Assembly: GCF_007859315.1 (NCBI RefSeq)
Contig: NZ_VOHA01000001.1
Location: forward strand, 744,001 to 808,000
Source: Reyranella sp. CPCC 100927
GTDB lineage: Bacteria; Pseudomonadota; Alphaproteobacteria; Reyranellales; Reyranellaceae
Reading direction: 5' to 3'
DNA: 64,000 nt
Part shown: positions 16,981 to 25,071 of the stretch, one piece after another
Layout: each line of letters starts with the position of its first letter
Numbering within the stretch: position 1 is the stretch's first letter
Notes under the pieces: model-generated
Databases searched by the model: none
The model's input: the letters and a program-made list of their open reading frames with translations, nothing else
Told to the model about the DNA's origin: nothing
Translations under genes and position numbers: made by a program

Positions 16981-18465
16981 CTATCGGCTGATCACCCGGG
17001 CATCGGCGTAGCGGAACACCGCAACGTCGCCGATCGTGGACACGATGTTGCCCACCTTCTTCGGGTTGTAGGCCCAGTAGGCCGTGTAGTCGAAGAAACC
17101 ACAGTCCAGCGCCTGTTCGTCGATGACCTTGATCATCGTGCGCCAAGCGGCGTCCTGCGTCGCCGGATCGGTGGCGGCCAGTGCCGCTCGCACGGCGTCG
17201 TCGATCGGCGGGAACGGCGTACGCAGCGGGTTGCCGGCACCGGTCGGTGCGAAGTGATAGAGATAGTAGTCGTAGGGTCCGGTATCGGCGGAGTCGGTAA
17301 GGATCGCGGCCGGGTATTTGCCGCTGCGGAAGGTGCTGAAGAACTGGCCGAAGGTCATCTGGTCGATCTTCACCTCGATGCCGATCTGCGCCATCTGGCT
17401 GCGGAACAGTTCGGCGATCGTGCGCTGGGTGTCGAAGGTGGCCAGCGTGAACTCGACCTTGGGATTGCCCAGCTCGGCCATCAGCTGCTTCGCCTTGGCC
17501 AGATCGAATGGATAGCCCTTGATGTCGGCGCTGTATCCGGGCTGGCCTGCGCGCAGGCGATGGGTGTGGATCTTGCCATGGCCGCCCAACGCGCCATCGA
17601 GGAAATCCTGCGGGTTCGTGGCGTAGCAGATGGCCTGGCGCAGTTTCTGGCTGTTGAACACCTTGACGGTGTCCATCATCTGCAGATGCCAGAGCACTGA
17701 CGGGAACCACGTCGTCTTCAGGCCGTCCGCCTCGGCACGCGTCGCCAGCGACGGGTTGGTCCAGACGATGTCGACCTGTCCCGTCCGCAACGCGTTGTAG
17801 AGGCTGTCGGCATCGACGATGTGAGTCACCTCGATCCGCCTGGGGCCGACGGCTTGCGGCGCGTAGTAGGCTTCGTAGAAGCTGACGACCGTGCGCAGAC
17901 CCCGGATCGAATCCTTGACCTCGTATTTCCACGGTCCCGTGCCGACTGGCGCCGTCTTCCACTTGCCGCTGTCGAGCGCCTGCGGCGAGATCATGTAGGC
18001 GCCGCGACGCGCCAGGTTGGGCAACAGATTCGGCGCCGGCTGCTTCAGCGTGATCTGCACCTGCGTGGCATCGACGGCCGTGATCTTGTCGACCGCGGCC
18101 ATGATGTAGCGCCACTGACTGGGCGTGTCGCGAATGCGCTCCAGGTTCTTGACCACGGCAGCGGCGTCGAAGGGCGTGCCGTCATGGAAGGTGACGCCGG
18201 TGCGTAGCGTGAATTCGAGCTTGGTCGGGCTCTCCGTCCACTGCGTGGCCAGTTTCGGTACGATCTTCACGCCGTCGGGCGCCAGTTCGACCAGACCCTC
18301 ATAGACGAGCGACGTGTATGTGCCGTTGGCCTTGGTCAGTGTCTCCCAGTCATCGACCTGCTGGTTGGTGCCGAAGCGCAGCGTTCCGCTCGGTGCGCTC
18401 CAGCCGTTGCCAGCGCCGATCATCAAGGCGGCTGCCACCAGCAGGCTCAGGCCTGACCGCGCCAT
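16981..18465 (-). CDS. Periplasmic solute-binding protein, DppA/OppA family
   Basis: A 494-residue binding protein for the ABC transporter encoded downstream. A signal peptide is visible (MARSGLSLLVAAALMIGAGNGWSA, about 24 residues counted in two parts: basic start, then hydrophobic core ending at WSA). The mature protein shows family blocks such as 'TGVTFHDGTPFDAAAVVKN' near residue 100 and 'RTGQVDIVW' near 240. The start at 18465 has GGGAGG 5 bases upstream. It leads the operon binding protein, amidohydrolase, DppB, DppC-DppD, DppF. A LacI-like palindrome is 22 bases upstream of the start. It is not close to the four binding proteins of the 34-47 kb region. Confidence 0.92.
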   Translation of the reverse strand: MARSGLSLLVAAALMIGAGNGWSAPSGTLRFGTNQQVDDWETLTKANGTYTSLVYEGLVELAPDGVKIVPKLATQWTESPTKLEFTLRTGVTFHDGTPFDAAAVVKNLERIRDTPSQWRYIMAAVDKITAVDATQVQITLKQPAPNLLPNLARRGAYMISPQALDSGKWKTAPVGTGPWKYEVKDSIRGLRTVVSFYEAYYAPQAVGPRRIEVTHIVDADSLYNALRTGQVDIVWTNPSLATRAEADGLKTTWFPSVLWHLQMMDTVKVFNSQKLRQAICYATNPQDFLDGALGGHGKIHTHRLRAGQPGYSADIKGYPFDLAKAKQLMAELGNPKVEFTLATFDTQRTIAELFRSQMAQIGIEVKIDQMTFGQFFSTFRSGKYPAAILTDSADTGPYDYYLYHFAPTGAGNPLRTPFPPIDDAVRAALAATDPATQDAAWRTMIKVIDEQALDCGFFDYTAYWAYNPKKVGNIVSTIGDVAVFRYADARVISR

Positions 18466-18486
18466 CCGGGCCTCCCACAAAGACAA

Positions 18487-18500
18487 TACAAACGTTTGCA
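18487..18500. promoter_or_regulatory. LacI-family-like operator upstream of binding protein
   Basis: The 14-mer reads TGCAAACGTTTGTA on the minus strand, 13 of 14 positions of the LacI-family pattern TGNAANCGNTTNCA, with a perfect CAAACGTTTG core (18489-18498). It is followed on the plus strand by a GTGAC-G-GTCAC palindrome (18501-18511). No LacI-type gene is in the window, so any regulator is encoded elsewhere. Confidence 0.45.
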
Positions 18501-18629
18501 GTGACGGTCACGGTGACAGTTTCAGATGGATGAATAAAGGTTCTATCGGGAAATTGTTGATTTCAGATCGGGAAACAATGCGCATCGCACCGATGCGTGC
18601 ATTGGTGGCCGGCATTTCTTCTAGGGCTG

Positions 18630-19550
18630 TCACCGCTGCGGCATGCCCTGGGGAATGATGGTGGCGACGATCGAGGCGTCCAGCGCCTCGTAGTCCTGCA
18701 GCCCGATCAGCGCGTAAAGCTGGGCCCGCGTCTGCATTGCCTCGACCATGTTTTGCGTCCCGCCGTCACGACGGATGGCAGCGTACAATCTCTCCTGGGC
18801 ATGGTTGGCGACGCGCAGCGCCGATACCGGCCAGATGACCATGCGGTACCCCATGGCCTCAAACTCGTGCGCCGTGAAGAACGGTGTCCTGCCGAACTCC
18901 GTCATGTTGGCCAGCAGCGGCACGCCCGGCAGCGCCTGCGCAAAGGCGCGAAACATCTCGGCGTTGGTCAGCGCCTCGGGAAAGATCGCGTCGGCGCCAG
19001 CCTCGATGTAGAGCCTGGCCCGTGCCACGGCGCCGTCGATACCTTCGCTCGCCGCCGCATCGGTGCGGGCGATGACGTACAGATGGCGCCGTGCCTTGGC
19101 GGCGGCCGCGACCTTGGCCGCCATGTCGCGGGCGTCGGCCAGCTTCTTGTCGTTGAGATGACCGCATTTCTTGGGCAGCAGCTGGTCCTCGATATGGACC
19201 GCGGCGGCGCCGGCGTCTTCGAAGCTGCGCACCATGTGCATGACGTTGAGCGCTTCACCATAGCCGGTATCGCCGTCGACCAGCACCGGCAGGCCGCTGG
19301 CGCGAGCGACCTGGCGAATGAAGAAGCACACGTCTTCAATGGTGATGATGCCGAGATCCGGCAATCCCATCGAGGCGCTCATCGCGGCGCCGGACAGGTA
19401 GAGCGCCTCGAACCCGGCTGCTTTTGCCTGCAGGGCCGCCATGCCGTTATGGGCCCCCGGCATCTGAACGATACCGCCGCGATCGATCAATGCCCGGAAA
19501 CGCTCGCCGGCGGGTGCGCTGGGCAGGTCGGTGGCAACGAGATACGGCAT
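18630..19550 (-). CDS. prpB: Isocitrate lyase/PEP mutase family lyase, methylisocitrate lyase-like
   Basis: A 306-residue TIM-barrel carbon-carbon lyase. The catalytic loop KKCGH with following LNDKKL matches methylisocitrate lyase, which splits 2-methylisocitrate into succinate and pyruvate in propionate breakdown; metal-binding DGDTGYGE and VHIEDQ segments are also present. Related enzymes in this family decarboxylate oxaloacetate or cleave other 2-hydroxy diacids, so the gene name is tentative. No prpC or prpD lies nearby, which weakens the propionate reading. It precedes the binding-protein operon by 164 bases on the same strand and is divergent from the FAD monooxygenase. AAGGAG lies just upstream of the ATG at 19550. 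Confidence 0.78.
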   Translation of the reverse strand: MPYLVATDLPSAPAGERFRALIDRGGIVQMPGAHNGMAALQAKAAGFEALYLSGAAMSASMGLPDLGIITIEDVCFFIRQVARASGLPVLVDGDTGYGEALNVMHMVRSFEDAGAAAVHIEDQLLPKKCGHLNDKKLADARDMAAKVAAAAKARRHLYVIARTDAAASEGIDGAVARARLYIEAGADAIFPEALTNAEMFRAFAQALPGVPLLANMTEFGRTPFFTAHEFEAMGYRMVIWPVSALRVANHAQERLYAAIRRDGGTQNMVEAMQTRAQLYALIGLQDYEALDASIVATIIPQGMPQR

Positions 19551-19654
19551 ACGACGCTCCTTGAACCCGATCGACGCGCCGATTAGCGGCCGTCGCGCGA
19601 ACGGTGTACTGTACGAAGATTGATCACGGCGGCACAGAGACCCTCGAGGGTCGA

Positions 19655-21286
19655 ATGGACACGGATGTTCTGATTGTCGGCGCCGGCCCGACCGGCCTGA
19701 TGCTTGCCAACCAGTTGGCGCGCCACGGGGTGCGCCTGATGATCATCGATCGGCATTCCGGTCCCGCGCAGCAGACCCGAGCGATGGCCGTGCAGGCCCG
19801 CACCCTGGAGATCTACGCGCGAATGGGGCTCGCCGAGACGGCATTGGCGCGCGGTGCGATCGCCGGCGGCGCCAACATGTGGGCCAACGGGCGATGGACT
19901 GCCCGCATCCCCATCGGCGACATCGGCAAGGACCTGAGTGCATTTCCCTTCGTCCTGATGCTGGGCCAGGACGAGAACGAGCGCATCCTGGGCGAGAGCC
20001 TGGGCGGCCACGGCGTGGACGTGCAGTGGAACACCGAGTTGGTCGCGTTCGAGCAATCGCCCGGCCATGTCGTTGCCTCGCTGAAACAGCCGGACGGCAG
20101 TGTCCGGCAGATCAGGGCCGCCTGGGTGGCCGGCTGTGACGGCTCGCGCAGTCCCGTGCGCGAGATGAGCGGCATCGTCTTTCCCGGCGCGCCCTACGAG
20201 CAGACGTTTTTCGTCGCCGATACCGAAGCGACCGGGGCGATGAAGGCGGGCGAACTGAACGTCTACCTGTGGCAGGACGGCTTCCACCTGTTCTTTCCCA
20301 TGCGCGGCAAGGACCGCTGGCGCGTGATCGGGATTCTGCCCAAGGACATGCGGCAACGGGACACGGTCACGTTCGAGGAACTGGTGCCCGCGATTGCCCG
20401 GGAAGCCGGCACCGATCTGGTCTTCAAGTCCTGCGACTGGTTCTCGACCTATCACATCCACCACCGGGCAGCGGCGCGGTTCCGCGACCGGCGCTGTTTC
20501 CTGCTCGGCGACGCGGCTCACATCCACAGTCCGATGGGCGCCCAAGGCATGAATACCGGCCTGCAGGACGCCTACAATCTCGCCTGGAAGCTGGCGCTCG
20601 TGATCCAGGGACGCGCCGATGCGGCGCTACTCGACAGCTATGAGCAGGAGCGCATCCCGGTGGCGCAGCGACTGTTGGGCTCGACCGACCGTGCTTTCCA
20701 GCTGATCGTGTCCGACGGCTGGCTCGCCGGCTTGCTGCGTACCCGCATTCTGGCGCGGCTGGCGGCATTCGCCATGACCTTCGAGCGCGTACGCACGCTT
20801 GCCTTCCGCACCATCTCCCAGATCGGCATCAGCTATCGCGCGAGCCCGCTGTCGCGCACGCTGCCTGGCGTGACCGAGACAGCGCCGATGGCGGGTGACC
20901 GTTTCCCGTGGCTGACGCTGCGGCTGCGGGCAAACGGGCCGACCGAGGATCTGTATCAGACTCTCGACGATACGTGCTTCCATCTGCTTGTGTTCGGCCA
21001 GCATGTGCCTGAGGCGGCGGCTGCGTTCGCGGGCAACGCCGACCTGGTCAAGATCCACGCGGTTCCGGCGGACCCGATCAACGACGTCGCGCTGGCGCGG
21101 GCGGGGATTCCCCGGCAATCGTTCTATGTGCTGCGACCTGACGGCCATGTCGCGCTGTGCGGCGAGCGCCTGGAAGCGTCCGTGATCGAGCGCTACCTCC
21201 GCGAACAGATGCATCTCAGGGCTGTGCCGCGCGACGTCACGCGTTCTCAGCCAGCGGCGCACGGCGCACATCGCGCCGCTGCCTGA
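19655..21286 (+). CDS. FAD-dependent aromatic monooxygenase (PheA/TfdB family)
   Basis: A 543-residue flavoprotein hydroxylase that would insert oxygen into an aromatic ring using NAD(P)H. The dinucleotide-binding motif GAGPTGLMLANQL is at residues 8-20, the DG motif is CDGSRSPVRE near 165, and the second FAD motif GDAAHIHSPMGAQGMNTG is near 285. The C-terminal thioredoxin-like domain ends with a 'FYVLRPDGHVALCG' segment, as in phenol hydroxylase relatives. The start at 19655 has GAGGG 4-5 bases upstream. It stands alone, divergent from the PrpB-like gene. A second enzyme of this family is at 37722-39320. Confidence 0.9.
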   Translation: MDTDVLIVGAGPTGLMLANQLARHGVRLMIIDRHSGPAQQTRAMAVQARTLEIYARMGLAETALARGAIAGGANMWANGRWTARIPIGDIGKDLSAFPFVLMLGQDENERILGESLGGHGVDVQWNTELVAFEQSPGHVVASLKQPDGSVRQIRAAWVAGCDGSRSPVREMSGIVFPGAPYEQTFFVADTEATGAMKAGELNVYLWQDGFHLFFPMRGKDRWRVIGILPKDMRQRDTVTFEELVPAIAREAGTDLVFKSCDWFSTYHIHHRAAARFRDRRCFLLGDAAHIHSPMGAQGMNTGLQDAYNLAWKLALVIQGRADAALLDSYEQERIPVAQRLLGSTDRAFQLIVSDGWLAGLLRTRILARLAAFAMTFERVRTLAFRTISQIGISYRASPLSRTLPGVTETAPMAGDRFPWLTLRLRANGPTEDLYQTLDDTCFHLLVFGQHVPEAAAAFAGNADLVKIHAVPADPINDVALARAGIPRQSFYVLRPDGHVALCGERLEASVIERYLREQMHLRAVPRDVTRSQPAAHGAHRAAA

Positions 21287-21317
21287 GGCGCGGCTGTGCG
21301 TGCGGCGAGGAAACCGG

Positions 21318-22019
21318 TCACACGGGCAATGCGCTCAGCCCAATGATCCACCGATGGGCGAACAGGAGCGCGGCGTAGACGACGATGGCCAGCGCGATGC
21401 GCCACAGGCCGATCTTCGACCAGTCGAGCTGCACCTTGCCGGCAGCCAGCGCCGCGAACGGCACGTTCGACGTGTGCGCCTTGAAGCGACCGTAAGCGTC
21501 GGGGAACGAGCGGCTCTTGCGGGCGTCGATGCCCAGCATGCCGCCGAAGGCCAGCACGGCGATGCCGCCGGCCAGGATCACCGTGGCGGCATCACCGTTG
21601 GCGATCAGGTGGCCGACGCCCCACAGCGCGAAGCCCCAGAGGCCGGGATGGCGCACGATGGCGTGGATACCCAACCCGCTATCGTAGGACATCGGGATGG
21701 TCTCGGCGCCGACCACGCCGGGACTGGGTGACGTCATGCCCAGCATGAAAAAGAACACCGCCACCAGCATGATCAGCAGCAACAGGTGGCGTGCCCACAG
21801 CGGATCGCCCCACAACGCGACATAGGGTGCCGTCTTGTGCGCCCAGATCATCCAGCCCAGTCCGATCGCGGCCACCACCGAGTAGACGACGCGAAAGCCG
21901 TTATCGCCCAGCGCCGCCACCAGCGGTCGCCGCAGCCCATGCGAGAGCACAAAGTGCCCACCCACGAACAACGTCGTCGCGAGCGCTACCGCAAGGATGG
22001 AATGGCTGAGCAGGCCCAT
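21318..22019 (-). CDS. NnrU family membrane protein
   Basis: A 233-residue integral membrane protein with about six hydrophobic segments. The block 'IVRHPGLWGFALWGVGHLIANGD' (split here around residues 125-147) is characteristic of the NnrU/isoprenylcysteine-methyltransferase-like fold. NnrU is linked to nitrite and nitric oxide reductase function in rhizobia and rhodobacters, but many homologues, like this one, lie away from denitrification genes, so the role is uncertain. GAGGAAG lies 4 bases upstream of the ATG at 22019. It is divergent from the Nudix gene. Confidence 0.88.
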   Translation of the reverse strand: MGLLSHSILAVALATTLFVGGHFVLSHGLRRPLVAALGDNGFRVVYSVVAAIGLGWMIWAHKTAPYVALWGDPLWARHLLLLIMLVAVFFFMLGMTSPSPGVVGAETIPMSYDSGLGIHAIVRHPGLWGFALWGVGHLIANGDAATVILAGGIAVLAFGGMLGIDARKSRSFPDAYGRFKAHTSNVPFAALAAGKVQLDWSKIGLWRIALAIVVYAALLFAHRWIIGLSALPV

Positions 22020-22110
22020 CGGCTTCCTCGTGCATGATATGATGTCCGCGCGCTTATATTAACACTGTTCAGTTATACTGCCAAAGCGTCACTGGCGGAT
22101 GGGTAGCCTC

Positions 22111-22557
22111 ATGACTTTCGCCTTGCCCGAGTCGGTTCTGGTCGTCGTGCACACGCCCGGCCTGCAGGTGCTGTTGCTGCAGCGCGTCGGGCGTCCCGGC
22201 GCGTGGCAGTCGGTCACCGGCGCTCGCGAAACGCGCGATGCCACGATGCAGGATACCGCACGGCGGGAACTGTTTGAGGAAACCGGCATCGATGCCGAAG
22301 CGCCGCGCGCATGGAACTGGGTCAATCGCTACACGATCTGGCCGGCGTGGCGCCGTCGTTATGCGCCCGATGTGACGCACAATGTCGAACACACGTTCTC
22401 GGTATGTGTTGCCGCGCCGTGTGCGGTGCAGCTGTCGCCGGGCGAGCATGAGCGCTACGTCTGGGTGTCGTGGCGCGACGCCATCGCGCGCTGCCTGTCC
22501 CCCACCAACCGCGAGGCCTTGCGCCTGCTGCCGCGCATGGCGGCAACGTCGATGTGA
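22111..22557 (+). CDS. nudB: Nudix hydrolase, dihydroneopterin-triphosphate pyrophosphatase type
   Basis: About 148 residues. Segments WQSVTGARE and RRYAPDVTHNVEHTF align with NudB, which removes pyrophosphate from dihydroneopterin triphosphate in folate synthesis. The catalytic half of the Nudix box, RELFEETGI, is intact. The first half is longer by one residue and has Asp rather than Glu at the expected position. Two starts are possible: 22111, with purines upstream, or 22099 with GGCGG directly abutting the codon. It is a single-gene unit divergent from NnrU and convergent with the following hypothetical gene. Confidence 0.82.
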   Translation: MTFALPESVLVVVHTPGLQVLLLQRVGRPGAWQSVTGARETRDATMQDTARRELFEETGIDAEAPRAWNWVNRYTIWPAWRRRYAPDVTHNVEHTFSVCVAAPCAVQLSPGEHERYVWVSWRDAIARCLSPTNREALRLLPRMAATSM

Positions 22558-22573
22558 CCTTCTGCGAAGGGCC

Positions 22574-23464
22574 TTACGGCGTCGGCCGCAGTCGCCGGGC
22601 GACGAGCATGCCGATGGCGATCAGCAGGCCGCCGCCCACCAGCAGGCCGAACGCGATGTAACCGCCGTTGTTGTCGAAGAAGCCCGGCGTGGAGCGGTCG
22701 CGCGGCGTGCGCGCCTTGCGCGTCGTGACGTCAGGCGGAGTTTCGCCGATCGGCGGGCGGCTTTCGCGGAACCGGCGCGAGGTCTCGCCATTGGCGCTCA
22801 GCAAGCGGTCGATGTGTTCGCGGGTGTCGCGCAGCATCCAGTCGATCTCGGAGCCGTCGTCGTACGGCGTCAGCACCTGCACGATCATGGGCGTCGATTC
22901 GACCGCCGTCGTTGCTGTCAGCGCCATGAACTGGCGGGTCTCGCCGTCGATCTTCGTTACGACGGCTTCCGCCAGGATGGCGGCCCGGTCGGTGCGCTCG
23001 ATCAGGCCCACGGCTGCGAAGCGGTCTTCCGTGCCGCCGGTGGGAAAGCCCTTTTCCGCCAGTTCGAGCACACGAGCCTTGCCCAGCACGTCGCCCGGCA
23101 CGACACGGCGCAGGAATGTGCGCCGATCCTCGCCCTCGGTGTCGAGCCGGCGAGTCCATAGGATCTGGACGATTTCGATCGGCTCGTGTGCGGTGTCGGC
23201 ACGCCAGGACTTCAACTCGTCGCATGGCGCCAGACGGCGCAGCACACGGTCCTGGCCGGCCAGCCGGTCGAAGCTGGCAATCAGTACGCGGTCACGCCGG
23301 TCCCCGGGTTCCAGATCGCAGTAGCCGAACGGGGCCGGCACGGAGATCGTCTCGCCCTCGATGTCGACCTTTAGCGTGGTGGCCTGCTGGCGATCCTGCG
23401 CCAGGGTCGCGGTCGACAGCAGTCCCAGGGCGCCGGCAGCGGCGATGGCAACGAGAAAACGCAT
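22574..23464 (-). CDS. Hypothetical exported protein with C-terminal membrane anchor
   Basis: A 296-residue protein I do not recognise. It starts with a clear signal peptide (MRFLVAIAAAGALGLLSTA, cleavage near LAQ at 22-23). A periplasmic region of about 235 residues contains two cysteines spaced as in 'YCDLEPGD' and 'APCDEL' (about 48 and 80), possibly a disulfide. Near the C-terminus, residues about 263-287 form a glycine-rich helix followed by the positive tail RRLRP. This arrangement suggests a periplasmic domain tethered to the inner membrane, with a short cytoplasmic tail. It is a single gene, convergent with nudB. No function is assigned. Confidence 0.8.
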   Translation of the reverse strand: MRFLVAIAAAGALGLLSTATLAQDRQQATTLKVDIEGETISVPAPFGYCDLEPGDRRDRVLIASFDRLAGQDRVLRRLAPCDELKSWRADTAHEPIEIVQILWTRRLDTEGEDRRTFLRRVVPGDVLGKARVLELAEKGFPTGGTEDRFAAVGLIERTDRAAILAEAVVTKIDGETRQFMALTATTAVESTPMIVQVLTPYDDGSEIDWMLRDTREHIDRLLSANGETSRRFRESRPPIGETPPDVTTRKARTPRDRSTPGFFDNNGGYIAFGLLVGGGLLIAIGMLVARRLRPTP

Positions 23465-23657
23465 GGCCCCATCATAGCCCGTTGTGAGCGGTAGCTCCAC
23501 TGCGGCGCGGTCGCACGGGTCGGGGGCATGTCCCTGCTCGGGCCCGCCCTGAGGGCAGGCCGTTGTCAACTCTGGCGTGCATCAAGTTTGCTTGTCGGCT
23601 GTTGACGGTGCGCCGTAGTCTCCCGTCCGGTGTTTCAGTCCTATCGGGAGCCTGACC

Positions 23658-25052
23658 ATGGCGATGCCTGCCGACGCGCAGACCAATTCGACGATCGTCG
23701 CCGACTATCGTGCCCGCACGCCCGGCTCGGCGGCGCTGTTCGAGCGCGCCAACAAGCTGTTCCCCAGCGGCATCACTCACGACACGCGTTACCTCGATCC
23801 CTATCCGCTTTACGTGCAGCGCGGGCAGGGCTCTCGCAAATGGTGCGCCGACGGCCACGACTATGTCGATTATTTCGGCGGCCATGGTGCGTTGCTGCTG
23901 GGACACAGCCATCCGGCGGTGGTCGAGGCCGTGCAACGGCAGATGGCCATCGGTACGCACCTGGGCGCCTCGCACGAGCTAGAGGTGCGCTGGGCCGAGC
24001 TGGTGACGCGTCTCATTCCCTGCGCCCAGAAGGTGCGGTTCACGTCGTCCGGCACCGAGGCCTCGCACATGGTGCTGCGCCTGGCGCGGGCGTTCACCGG
24101 CAAACTGAAGATCGTACGCTTCACCGGCCACTTCCATGGCTGGCATGACCAGGTAGTGGCCGGCGCCGTATCGCATTTTGACGGCGGCGTGCCGGTCGGC
24201 GTGCTGCCGTCGATCGTCGATCTCTCCATCGTGATGCCGACCGACGACGTGGCGCCGACGGTGAAGCTGCTCGAAGAGCGCGACGACATCGCCGCCGTCA
24301 TCCTCGAACCATCGGGTGCGTCCTGGGGCCAGGTGCCGCTGCCGCCGGGCTTCATCCAGGCCTTGCGCGATGCGACGGCGCGCCGCGGCGTGCTGTTGAT
24401 CTTCGACGAGGTGATCACCGGTTTCCGCTGGTCATCGGGTGGTGCCCAGAAGGCGCTAGGAATCACGCCTGATCTCAGCATCCTGGCCAAGATCGTGGCC
24501 GGTGGCTTGCCCGGCGGCGCCGTCGTCGGTCGCCGCGATATCCTGGACCTGCTCGACTACGCCGTGACGCGGGCCGGCAAACGCGAGAAGGTCGGGCATC
24601 AAGGCACCTACAACGCCAACCCGGTGTCGGCCGCCGCTGCCGTCGCGGCGTTGGAGATCGTCGCCAACACCGATGCCTGCGACCGCGCAAACGCCACCTC
24701 GGCGCGCCTGCGCGATGCCATGCGCCAGGTGCTGGTCGAGGAGGCCGTGCCGTGGGGTGTCTACGGCGATGCCTCGTCGTTCCACATCTTCGCCAACCCC
24801 AACGGCGTGCCCGTCGATCCGGCGACCTTCGATCCGCACAAGCTCGGCTTCAAGGGTCTGAAGGGCGCCCGCGACGGCGCACTCGTGGGCAAGATCCGCA
24901 TGGCGCTGATGAACGAAGGTATCGACGTCATGCCCAGCCCCGGCGGGCTGGTGTCGTCGGTGCATGACGGCGCCGACGTCGATCGCACCGCCGAAGGCCT
25001 GCGCCGTGCCGTGCGGGCACTGAAGGCGGAGCGCGAGATCAGGGGACTGTAG
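23658..25052 (+). CDS. Class III aminotransferase, glutamate-1-semialdehyde aminomutase-like
   Basis: A 464-residue PLP enzyme of fold type I. The cofactor lysine is K278 in LAKIVAGGLPGGAVVG, the pyridine-contacting aspartate is D250 in IFDEVITGFR, and the phosphate-binding SSGTEA is at 130-135. The sequence follows HemL across its length, but it is about 35 residues longer, and the family includes other aminomutases and beta-transaminases. HemL makes 5-aminolevulinate for haem by the C5 route, whereas alphaproteobacteria normally use HemA (C4), so a catabolic transaminase role is more likely here. The ATG at 23658 has GGGAG at 7 bases. It is a single gene, convergent with yifB. Confidence 0.88.
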   Translation: MAMPADAQTNSTIVADYRARTPGSAALFERANKLFPSGITHDTRYLDPYPLYVQRGQGSRKWCADGHDYVDYFGGHGALLLGHSHPAVVEAVQRQMAIGTHLGASHELEVRWAELVTRLIPCAQKVRFTSSGTEASHMVLRLARAFTGKLKIVRFTGHFHGWHDQVVAGAVSHFDGGVPVGVLPSIVDLSIVMPTDDVAPTVKLLEERDDIAAVILEPSGASWGQVPLPPGFIQALRDATARRGVLLIFDEVITGFRWSSGGAQKALGITPDLSILAKIVAGGLPGGAVVGRRDILDLLDYAVTRAGKREKVGHQGTYNANPVSAAAAVAALEIVANTDACDRANATSARLRDAMRQVLVEEAVPWGVYGDASSFHIFANPNGVPVDPATFDPHKLGFKGLKGARDGALVGKIRMALMNEGIDVMPSPGGLVSSVHDGADVDRTAEGLRRAVRALKAEREIRGL

Positions 25053-25071
25053 TTCCGTCCCCGACGCAGGA

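Noticed and set aside
23658-25052. Naming the aminotransferase hemL.
   Set aside because: Alphaproteobacteria usually make 5-aminolevulinate by HemA from glycine and the family contains many other enzymes; the symbol was left blank.
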